Shown here piece by piece: positions 1 to 5,117 of a stretch of 7,860 nucleotides of DNA. This DNA is from Nitrososphaerota archaeon (GTDB taxonomy: Archaea; Thermoproteota; Nitrososphaeria; Nitrososphaerales; Nitrosopumilaceae), in contig JAEFDA010000079.1 of the NCBI GenBank assembly GCA_016126025.1, positions 1 through 7,860 of the forward strand, written 5' to 3'. The notes under the pieces are model-generated. The model was given only the letters and a program-made list of their open reading frames with translations. It did not search any database and had not been told where the DNA came from. The translations under genes were made by a program, and so were the position numbers. Each line of letters opens with the position of its first letter. The stretch's first letter is position 1.

Positions 1-466
1 CGTCCTGATACGTACCAGTGCGGCCAAGTATCACGGCCCGCACCGGTATATCGCGACACGCCCGGCGCAGGAGCGAGACCCCCCGTATCCCCCCCTCCCT
101 AAAGTCCGCGAAGGTGGTGGTTCCCCCCGCCAACATGGAGCGGCAGCTGGCTGCCATGAACGCGGCCAGCTGGCCGGGATCCGTCCTGCCCAGCACGCGG
201 GACTTGACGCCATACACCGGATGCACCCGCTCATCCACCCCCGTCCCGGCGGCCACGTCCTTGGCTATCGAGTCCCCCAGATGCGTGTGGCAGTTGACGA
301 AGCCCGGCGATGCCAGCAGTCCGCTTCCGTCTATCACACGCTCGCCGGCGGCAGGGGCCAAGCGGGGCGCTATCTTTGTAAACACCCCGCCCTCGGTCCG
401 GATGTCCACGCTGGACGTGTACGTAAGGTCCGGCCCCAGCAGGGCGGCGACCCTCCTTAGCAGCAA
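1..466 (-). CDS. Metal-dependent amidohydrolase (cytosine deaminase/ATZ-TRZ type), N-terminal part
   Basis: Reading the minus strand from a TTG at 466 gives 155 codons with no stop, so the gene runs off the left edge. The N-terminus has the small beta-sandwich typical of the family (residues about 1-50), then the strand-1 metal motif SPGFVNCHTHLGDS with the HxH pair at residues 60 and 62. Further on come GGTTTFADFREGG (about residues 115-127) and an ILGRTG segment. These fit amidohydrolases that deaminate or hydrolyse purine- or pyrimidine-like rings; later metal ligands (His, His, Asp) lie outside the window. The start is inferred: TTG gives the family-like opening LLLRRVAALLGPD, overlaps the arfA stop by 10 bases, and has GAGG four bases upstream. 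As last visible gene of the ribB-ribH-arfA operon it may act in riboflavin synthesis, but its substrate is unknown. Confidence 0.85.
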   Translation of the reverse strand, partial: MLLRRVAALLGPDLTYTSSVDIRTEGGVFTKIAPRLAPAAGERVIDGSGLLASPGFVNCHTHLGDSIAKDVAAGTGVDERVHPVYGVKSRVLGRTDPGQLAAFMAASCRSMLAGGTTTFADFREGGIRGVSLLRRACRDIPVRAVILGRTGTYQD

Positions 467-1188
467 TCCGCCTCGTATATGTCCGGTTTGGGCCCGGATC
501 CGGCATCGCGGATCTCGCGGATCGTGTCCAGCGATCTGGTAGCCCTCATGGCCGCCCCGCGGCCGGTGCTGGCCCGCCCGACGCCACAGTTGAGGCAGAG
601 TCCCAGGTCCCCGGCGGCCACGTCCAAGAATGCCCGGACACCATTCCTGCCCTCCTCGCCGGCCAGCACCATGAAGTTGTCGCCACCCATAAAGAACGAG
701 AGCGACTGGAGCGCGGCAAAGTGCCGGGCCATCATGAGATGCAGCTCCAGCATCAGGACGCTTACGCCGTACGGCGGCACGTCCCGGACTCGGGAGGTGA
801 GGTCGTTCACGTCCATGTGCAGTATGGTGATATCGTCCCCGCCGGCCTCCCCCAGGACGGGCACGTCCCGGAGGCGGGCCCGATGGGCGGCGCTGTCGGC
901 GGCCGCCGGCGTGGGGCCCCTCCCCACGTGCATCTGCAGGTCCACCCCGAACCTCTCCTCCAGCTCGTCCCGTATGCGGCGGTGCCCGTCCTCATTCAGG
1001 CCGTTGGACACTATAACATACTCGTCGTGCCGGTTGGAGAAGACCAAGCAATCCCTCTCCGAGAAGAGCCGTTGCGCCTCGGCGTACAGCGATGCCTGCA
1101 GCGTCTGCAGCCGGTGTTCCCGGTCGTGCCCTAGAGTGAGCGTCCAGGGCCCGTACCCCCGGATCTTGGCGGCGGTGACCTGTATCAT
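457..1188 (-). CDS. arfA: GTP cyclohydrolase III (riboflavin/F420 entry enzyme)
   Basis: A 243-residue protein close to the usual length of archaeal GTP cyclohydrolase III. The family opens the GTP imidazole ring to the formylaminopyrimidine FAPy phosphate and releases two phosphates, the first step of archaeal riboflavin and deazaflavin synthesis; it acts in the cytoplasm and needs Mg. The opening MIQVTAAKIRGYGPWTLTLG and the motif FFMGGDNFMVLAG (about residues 166-178) are typical. The GGDN loop is the nucleotide-cyclase-like palm site. The N-terminal half and C-terminal half are the two related palm domains of the family. The ATG at 1188 overlaps the ribH stop as ATGA, so translation is probably coupled, and its own stop overlaps the start of the amidohydrolase. 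G-rich sequence upstream is only a weak ribosome-binding site. Recognition is firm. Confidence 0.93.
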   Translation of the reverse strand: MIQVTAAKIRGYGPWTLTLGHDREHRLQTLQASLYAEAQRLFSERDCLVFSNRHDEYVIVSNGLNEDGHRRIRDELEERFGVDLQMHVGRGPTPAAADSAAHRARLRDVPVLGEAGGDDITILHMDVNDLTSRVRDVPPYGVSVLMLELHLMMARHFAALQSLSFFMGGDNFMVLAGEEGRNGVRAFLDVAAGDLGLCLNCGVGRASTGRGAAMRATRSLDTIREIRDAGSGPKPDIYEADCC

Positions 1189-1622
1189 AGTTCCCCGTCC
1201 CCCGGCGCCCCCCGTATACGCTCCAGCCCGGCGTGCAGGCTCGCCACCGTATCCACGGCGTGCTCGGCCACCGGCCGTATCCGGGCATACGCCTGCCTCT
1301 CCCGCATGCCCGGGCCGGTCACCCCCAGCGAGACGGGCTTGCCGTACCGCACCGAGAGGTCCTGCAGGGACCGGGCCGTAGCGTGAGATATGACCTCATC
1401 ATGCTTGGTCTGGCCCTTTATTACCGCCCCCAGGGCGGCCACCCCCTCCACTGCATCCTTCCGCAGGAGCGCATCTACGACCACCGGCATGTCAAAGGCG
1501 CCCGGCACCCTGCACACGTGCACCACCCGCATCCCCCGCGAGCCGGCCCTCTCCAGAGCCACCTCCAGCATCCTCCCGGTCACCTCCGAGTTGAACTCCG
1601 AGACCACTATCCCTATGTTCAG
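1185..1622 (-). CDS. ribH: 6,7-dimethyl-8-ribityllumazine synthase
   Basis: Condenses 5-amino-6-ribitylaminouracil with dihydroxybutanone phosphate to the lumazine precursor of riboflavin. Visible family marks are VVSEFNSEVTGRML at the N-terminus, VPGAFDMP (residues 39-46), and GAVIKGQTKHDEV carrying the catalytic His (about residue 74), then the PVSLGVTGPG strand. Length is 145 residues from a CTG at 1622, or 140 from the GTG at 1607. I prefer CTG: it gives MNIGIVVSEFN, the intact first beta strand seen in the family, forms a CTGA overlap with the ribB stop, and lies five bases after a Shine-Dalgarno-like GGGGGTG. The GTG is 20 bases from that site and would cut the strand. The 3' end overlaps arfA by four bases. 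Function is firm; the start codon is inference. Confidence 0.92.
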   Translation of the reverse strand: MNIGIVVSEFNSEVTGRMLEVALERAGSRGMRVVHVCRVPGAFDMPVVVDALLRKDAVEGVAALGAVIKGQTKHDEVISHATARSLQDLSVRYGKPVSLGVTGPGMRERQAYARIRPVAEHAVDTVASLHAGLERIRGAPGDGEL

Positions 1623-2284
1623 CGTCCCACCCCCGCGTGCTCCAGCAGCTCCTGCGACTCGACCGTCGGCAGGCCGTGCCGCTTCGCGTATGCGGCGGCG
1701 CCGTCCGCGTCCAGGGCCGAATGCGTATGCGAGTCCATCATCTCGCAGATGGCCGCCACCGGCCGGAGCCCGGCCACCCGGACCAGGTACACAGACATCT
1801 CAGTGTGCCCCACCCTGGACTCCAGCAGGCCCTCGGAGGCTACCAGCAGGGGCACGTGGCCGGGGGTGCGAAAAGAGCGGGCAAACTCCTCCCGGGTGTG
1901 GTCGGTGTCGTACAGCGCCGCGACCTCCCGGATGGTGCGGGAGCGGTCCGTGTCGGTCACCCCCGTGTACGAGCTGGCGTGGTTCACGTATATGGAGAAG
2001 GTGGGGTGGTCGCCGTACGGGGCCAGTCCCTGGATCATGGCCGGCGGCAGGCCGGCCCCGGCCAGTATGTTGTGCATGTACGGCAGGCCCAGCCGGGCGG
2101 CCAGCCCGTGCTCCACGGCCGCGCACAGCAGCCCCCCCGCCTGGCTCCGCATCGTGGCCACGTGTCCGGGCGTGACGAACTGGGCGGCGGCCACCATGTC
2201 GAACTCGTTCTCGCGGCCCTCGGCGTCGTGGAGCAGGACGAATCCGCCCCTCCGCAGGGCGTCGGCAGCTTCACGGACAGACAC
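1619..2284 (-). CDS. ribB: 3,4-dihydroxy-2-butanone 4-phosphate synthase
   Basis: Converts ribulose 5-phosphate to formate and the four-carbon unit (DHBP) that lumazine synthase uses. The protein has 221 residues, the normal length of a stand-alone RibB, with no GTP cyclohydrolase II domain fused. The acidic metal loop reads LLHDAEGRENEFDMV (residues 17-31), matching the bacterial DEDRENEGD pattern with Phe in place of the usual Gly. The second metal and substrate motif is VGHTEMSVYL (His near residue 159), followed by GLRPVAAICEMM. The GTG at 2284 is chosen because it sits 28 bases from the centre of a TATA element with no Shine-Dalgarno, which fits a leaderless transcript. It is first gene of the operon with ribH, arfA and the amidohydrolase. 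Confidence 0.94.
   Translation of the reverse strand: MSVREAADALRRGGFVLLHDAEGRENEFDMVAAAQFVTPGHVATMRSQAGGLLCAAVEHGLAARLGLPYMHNILAGAGLPPAMIQGLAPYGDHPTFSIYVNHASSYTGVTDTDRSRTIREVAALYDTDHTREEFARSFRTPGHVPLLVASEGLLESRVGHTEMSVYLVRVAGLRPVAAICEMMDSHTHSALDADGAAAYAKRHGLPTVESQELLEHAGVGR
1628..1634 (-). promoter_or_regulatory. Ribosome-binding site deciding the ribH start
   Basis: On the minus strand GGGGGTG matches the archaeal consensus GGAGGTG at six of seven bases. It lies inside the last codons of ribB, five bases before the CTG at 1622 and 20 bases before the first conventional start (GTG 1607). The spacing favours CTG initiation. It also shows that internal operon genes use Shine-Dalgarno pairing, unlike the leaderless first genes in this window. 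Confidence 0.5.
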
Positions 2285-2308
2285 GGGGTGGTGGGGCTGG
2301 AGGCGGTG

Positions 2309-2316
2309 TTATAAGT
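2309..2316 (-). promoter_or_regulatory. TATA element of the ribB-ribH-arfA operon
   Basis: The minus strand reads ACTTATAA here. Its centre is about 28 bases before the GTG of ribB, the archaeal distance from TATA centre to transcription start, so the mRNA probably begins at or very near the start codon. The bases between are C-rich, without a ribosome-binding site. Confidence 0.6.
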
Positions 2317-2327
2317 TTACGGGGTTT

Positions 2328-2341
2328 ATGGTAATTACCAT
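2328..2341. promoter_or_regulatory. Perfect 14-bp palindrome, possible operator upstream of ribB
   Basis: ATGGTAATTACCAT is a perfect inverted repeat in the 56-base gap between ribE and ribB and shares one base with the ribE stop codon. Its centre lies about 50 bases upstream of the presumed ribB transcription start, just beyond the TATA element. A dimeric regulator could bind there. Known archaeal riboflavin regulators (RbkR family) use palindromic sites near riboflavin genes, but I cannot match this one to a known motif. Confidence 0.4.
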
Positions 2342-2940
2342 TATACTGGTATGTTTTTCTTCAGGGCGTACTTGCCCAGAATGTCCGTCTCTATGTTGAC
2401 CCGGTCTCCGGTCCTCCGGTGCTTGAAGTTTGTGGTCTGTATGGTATGGGGTATCAGCGAGAAGGCCACCGAATCGGGGGACGACTCAGTTATTGTGAGG
2501 CTTATGCCGTCAACGGCTATTGAGCCCTTCCTTACTGCGTGCGCCGCCAATCTCGGGGGCACGCGGACGCGGACCCGCACCTCGCCGGGGGCCTCCTCCA
2601 TCGCTTCTATGGTGCCGGTGCCGTCGACGTGTCCCAGTACGTAGTGGCCCTCGAGCCGGTCGCCGACCCGCAGGCTCCGCTCTATGTTGACCGCGTCGCC
2701 GGGACGGAGGTCGGCCAGGGCGGTCGTCGATACGGTCTCCTGTATCATCTCGAAGGTGCACACGGCGCCGTCCAGTCTTGTGGCCGTCAGGCAGACCCCG
2801 TTTACAGCCACGCTGTGGCCCATCTCCAGGCCGTCGGCGTGTTCGGCCAAGTCCACATCCATTGTACGGGAGCTGCGGTGGTCGGTCTCATCCGACACCG
2901 CCGTCACCCTTCCGGTCCCCAGCACTATCCCGGTGAACAT
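2341..2940 (-). CDS. ribE: Riboflavin synthase, bacterial-type (two lumazine-binding barrels)
   Basis: Dismutates two 6,7-dimethyl-8-ribityllumazine molecules to riboflavin and the ribitylaminouracil that RibH reuses. The 199-residue protein begins with the hallmark MFTGIV. It has the duplicated lumazine-binding fold: barrel 1 (about 1-95) with GHSVAVNGVCLTAT and barrel 2 (about 96-190) with KGSIAVDGISLTIT. The junction GHYVLGHVDGTGTI is also typical, and NIETDILGKY closes the second barrel. This is the bacterial and eukaryotic type, unrelated to the RibH-like RibC of methanogens. The ATG at 2940 is set by MFTGIV and by a TATA element 31 bases upstream; the same frame stays open upstream to 3099 but that part is transposase relic. 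It is transcribed separately from the ribB operon, in the same direction. Confidence 0.95.
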   Translation of the reverse strand: MFTGIVLGTGRVTAVSDETDHRSSRTMDVDLAEHADGLEMGHSVAVNGVCLTATRLDGAVCTFEMIQETVSTTALADLRPGDAVNIERSLRVGDRLEGHYVLGHVDGTGTIEAMEEAPGEVRVRVRVPPRLAAHAVRKGSIAVDGISLTITESSPDSVAFSLIPHTIQTTNFKHRRTGDRVNIETDILGKYALKKNIPV

Positions 2941-2967
2941 GTACTGGAGCGGGTGTGGCGCGGGTTC

Positions 2968-2974
2968 GTATAAA
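2968..2974 (-). promoter_or_regulatory. TATA element of ribE
   Basis: TTTATAC on the minus strand, centred about 31 bases before the ribE ATG, predicts an mRNA with a leader of only about five bases. It lies between the gene and the decayed transposase, so the insertion may have replaced sequence upstream of the promoter. Confidence 0.6.
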
Positions 2975-3017
2975 GGGTGCGGGCGATGGCCCTCGGGGCG
3001 GAGAACGGGGTCACCAT

Positions 3018-3578
3018 CTATGCTGAAGGTCCGTATGGTGCGCGCAGAGCATGTCTGGCATCTAACCCCCGCACCATATCCCACTTGGTCCGGAGTCATT
3101 CCCGCGGTGGGTCGGCTCCAGTCCGGTGCCGTCGGGTATCGGCCCGACCGTCAGCGTCTTGCCGTCGAGGCTGGCCATGCTACCCGTTATCTTGATCCTC
3201 TTGCAGCCGATCCGCCTGTATGCGGTGGTATAATCCGGCGCATTCTCCAATGCCTTGGGTATCTCTACCGCTCCTCCAACGCCTTCGCCGCATTCTGTCG
3301 TACCTGCCCAACCAGTCTTTAGCACCTCAGCAGCCCGGTCCGGCAATAGTATCGTATCGTGGCCGCTCTAGAATAGGCTGTCTGCATACTCGTACGGGCG
3401 GCCAATCTTACCGTCGTTGATCTCCTTCGGCTGCCCACCATTGGTCAGGCCATCTTCGGACAGGCAGAGGTGCATGCTCGCCGCTGCGTACCTAGCGTCG
3501 TTTTCGGCATCATTTATCATCTTGGGCCAGCTCTTACCGCCGACACCATATATTCTGGTGTAGTTTAGATCTAGCCAT
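3018..3578 (-). pseudogene. Decayed IS5-like DDE transposase, truncated and frameshifted
   Basis: Fragments of one transposase appear in order on the minus strand but in changing frames. They are MARSKLHQNIWCRR from an ATG at 3578; KSWPKMINDAENDARYAA and NDGKIGRPYEYADSLF (3537-3371), ended by a TAG at 3368; ATIRYY and RLVGQVRQNAAKALEE in another frame (about 3355-3275); ALENAPDYTTAYRRIG and DGTGLEPTHRG (about 3250-3105); then RE-stop-LRTKWDMVRG (about 3102-3070), where TGA replaces an expected Trp. The order GRPYEY, DYTT..RR, DGTGL, W.R.KW matches the N-terminal and first-catalytic-Asp part of IS5-type transposases. The C-terminal half is missing. I found no terminal inverted repeats. Family assignment is from remembered motif order, not a search. 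Confidence 0.65.
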
Positions 3579-3704
3579 ATGTCCCCCGGCCTGTTTGTAT
3601 TTCTACCCGCCGGACACGCCAGGTCCCCGCTCCGTCTGCCGAGTCGGCACTCGCCCGCCGGATATAGGGTTGAGCTGTGCAGCAACCTACCGTATCAGGA
3701 ATGG

Positions 3705-3711
3705 TTATATG
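3705..3711 (+). promoter_or_regulatory. TATA element of the tandem-PAS gene
   Basis: TTATATG is centred 26 bases upstream of the ATG at 3734, the expected distance for a leaderless archaeal mRNA. This decides the start in favour of that ATG over the in-frame TTG at 3725. Confidence 0.65.
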
Positions 3712-3733
3712 ATATGTTGCTCTGTTGTTCAGA

Positions 3734-4438
3734 ATGAGAGTCATACAGGCAACCATACCAATACTGTACCGCTCTGTGGATTTGGACGGCGTGATTGTGG
3801 ACTGCAACCAAGCTTATGCAGACAGACTGGGATATACCGTGGAAGAGGTCATCGGCGCGTCCCTCTTTGATCATGCCACAAAAGATACCCGCGGGGTTCT
3901 CAAGCAAGCGTTTGTCGACTGGACGGTATCACAAAAGACGAACATCCCAGTAAGGATCAAACTGGAGGCCAAGGATGGGGAGATCATCGATGTTGTACGG
4001 ACCTTTAGAAACAGATACGACGGCGACGACGTAGTCGGAATAGATTCTTCCATAGTGGAGTTCTCCTATATCAAGGAGCTGCAGGATCTGTACAACGTCG
4101 GCGCCAGAGACGGCTACGAGGATCCCAACATCATGCGCAGGTCCGTCGACTACGTTGGTACAGTAATCGACTGCAGCCAATCATATCTGGACAACATGGG
4201 ATACACAAGAGATGAAGTTGTGGGAATCAGCCTCTATGAGCACACGGCATCTAGGAGCAAGGGCAACCTGCACTCAAACATGAACAATTGGAGACTCGGG
4301 CGACACAGCCCAGCCAAAATATGGATGAAGAGAAAAGACGGGAGCGAGTTTCCCACATTCCTTACATCTGTTGATGAAACCAACAAAGAGGGTATGGTAG
4401 TAGGCAGAACGGTCTCCTTGAAGATCATAGATGAGTGA
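3734..4438 (+). CDS. Stand-alone tandem PAS-domain protein
   Basis: A 234-residue protein made almost wholly of two PAS domains. PAS 1 starts near residue 14 (VDLDGVIVDCNQAYADRLGY, then EEVIG and SLFDH). PAS 2 starts near residue 137 (VDYVGTVIDCSQSYLDNMGY, then DEVVG and SLYEH). The repeat period is about 123 residues, so the gene arose by internal duplication. Each copy ends with a substrate-like strand (KDGEIIDVVRTF; KDGSEFPTFLTS). There is no kinase, cyclase, HTH, signal peptide or membrane segment, so it is a cytoplasmic sensor or adaptor that must pass its signal by protein contact. No cofactor-binding residue is obvious to me, so ligand (FAD, haem or none) is open. Base composition is lower in G+C than neighbours: 27 of 60 in line 3721-3780. 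Start ATG is set by the TATA box; downstream is a T-tract. Confidence 0.85.
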   Translation: MRVIQATIPILYRSVDLDGVIVDCNQAYADRLGYTVEEVIGASLFDHATKDTRGVLKQAFVDWTVSQKTNIPVRIKLEAKDGEIIDVVRTFRNRYDGDDVVGIDSSIVEFSYIKELQDLYNVGARDGYEDPNIMRRSVDYVGTVIDCSQSYLDNMGYTRDEVVGISLYEHTASRSKGNLHSNMNNWRLGRHSPAKIWMKRKDGSEFPTFLTSVDETNKEGMVVGRTVSLKIIDE

Positions 4439-4704
4439 CGGTCCGGTAAACATTTTTGTTTTTGGTGGTGCGGATTAAGACAATGCGCGCAGCATGTTTT
4501 AGCTGCAACAAGCCATGACCGCCTTCCCTCAGAGCGACGGGCATCATCTGTCGGATAGTTAGGATCATAAACATTTCCATGCTCTGGCAGAAATATCTTG
4601 TCCAAGCTCCTGAACAAAGTGTTGCGCGGCTCGAACTTTATTTCAAGCGACTCGTACACGAGCATTACCTGCCCGTAGCTCCCGGCCGCCTGATCGTCCT
4701 GCAT
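4234..4704 (-). CDS. Doubtful hypothetical ORF, antisense to the PAS 3' end
   Basis: An ATG at 4704 opens a frame of 156 codons on the minus strand. It is preceded by AGGTGA four bases upstream, a good Shine-Dalgarno match. The first part reads like protein (SYGQVMLVYESLEIKFEPRN, then LFRSLDKIFLPEHGNVYDPN), but I recognise no family. From about 4440 down it is simply the antisense of the PAS gene, and the T-tract at 4453-4463 lies inside it, so a full-length product is unlikely. If anything is real it is a short N-terminal piece, perhaps of a gene cut by rearrangement. No TATA element was recognised upstream. Confidence 0.2.
   Translation of the reverse strand: MQDDQAAGSYGQVMLVYESLEIKFEPRNTLFRSLDKIFLPEHGNVYDPNYPTDDARRSEGRRSWLVAAKTCCAHCLNPHHQKQKCLPDRHSSMIFKETVLPTTIPSLLVSSTDVRNVGNSLPSFLFIHILAGLCRPSLQLFMFECRLPLLLDAVCS
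4453..4463 (+). terminator. T-tract terminator after the PAS gene
   Basis: TTTTTGTTTTT begins 15 bases after the TGA of the PAS gene. Runs of T without a strong hairpin are the usual archaeal terminator, so transcription probably ends here. With the TATA box upstream, this marks the PAS gene as a single-gene unit. Confidence 0.55.
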
Positions 4705-4751
4705 ATCCTCACCTTGCCCTTGCGCCACAGCCGCTTGATTTAGGAACGGCT

Positions 4752-5041
4752 AGTACGGCAGCAGGAACGACAGTTTTAGCTAAGGTTTACCCGGTTGAAG
4801 TGCAGAAAAGCACCATAAAGTCCATGAAAAACGGCTGTATCCCTGTCGGTCAAACCATTCCATTCACAGATCTGATTTCTTTATTGAAGATAACTGCGCA
4901 GGCCATGGATACAGTTGCTATACCATTTCGGTTCTAAAAGACAAGCAGACACTTGACATTATACGCATTCACGACGTACTGGAAAGACACGATTATGCGA
5001 ATGAGCTGCGCGAGCACCTCTGCTGCACCATGTTACGCTAG
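4752..5041 (+). pseudogene. Coding-like remnant in two frames, no recognised family
   Basis: One frame is open without stop from 4614 to a TAA at 4935, and its last 60 codons look protein-like (AAGTTVLAKVYPVEVQKSTI, then GCIPVGQTIPFTDLISLLKI). A second frame carries on just where the first ends: from about 4931 it reads VLKDKQTLDIIRIHDVLERH and DYANELREHLCC up to a TAG at 5039. Joining them needs one frameshift near 4930. Neither part has a good start: the first frame has only GTG 4800 or ATG 4824, with no TATA box or ribosome-binding site I can see. This suggests a gene that lost its 5' end and its frame. I do not recognise the product. Chance open frames remain possible. Confidence 0.3.
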
Positions 5042-5087
5042 GTGTGAGCTGACTGCGTCTGAGGACAATACATTCCTCCGCCACACC

Positions 5088-5096
5088 TTCATATGC
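5088..5096 (+). promoter_or_regulatory. Possible TATA element of the glycosyltransferase gene
   Basis: TTCATATGC, centred 26 bases before the GTG at 5118, fits a leaderless mRNA. The match to a TATA box is modest, but the spacing agrees with the other promoters here and supports that start over upstream in-frame codons such as TTG 4953. Confidence 0.45.
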
Positions 5097-5117
5097 TACG
5101 GTGTGAATGCCTCCGTC

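Larger units (their letters stand above)
4439..5117. other. Low-coding, lower-G+C gap between PAS and glycosyltransferase genes
   Basis: About 680 bases without a gene I can call firmly. It holds the T-tract terminator, the doubtful minus-strand ORF, a broken coding-like stretch on the plus strand (4752-5041) and the glycosyltransferase promoter. Composition is clearly below the flanks: line 4861-4920 has 24 G/C of 60, against 41 of 60 in ribB (1861-1920). No tRNA, rRNA or repeat array was seen. It looks like a zone of gene decay. Confidence 0.6.

Noticed and set aside
479..1381. Long plus-strand ORF across arfA and ribH
   Set aside because: It is rich in Arg, Pro and Ser as expected of the antisense of G+C-rich genes; arfA and ribH are firmly identified on the other strand.
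2941..3099. In-frame upstream extension of ribE
   Set aside because: The family always starts at MFTGIV; the extension lies over the promoter and transposase relic.
3637..3649. 13-base near-palindrome TGCCGAGTCGGCA
   Set aside because: It is short, G+C-rich, far from any start at a useful distance, and likely chance.
3579..3704. Possible tRNA or small RNA gene upstream of the PAS gene
   Set aside because: No T-loop GTTC motif, acceptor pairing or clover-leaf could be found.
4953..5117. Upstream extension of the glycosyltransferase frame to TTG 4953
   Set aside because: The added residues do not resemble the family N-terminus, and a TATA-like element lies within the stretch at leaderless distance from GTG 5118.
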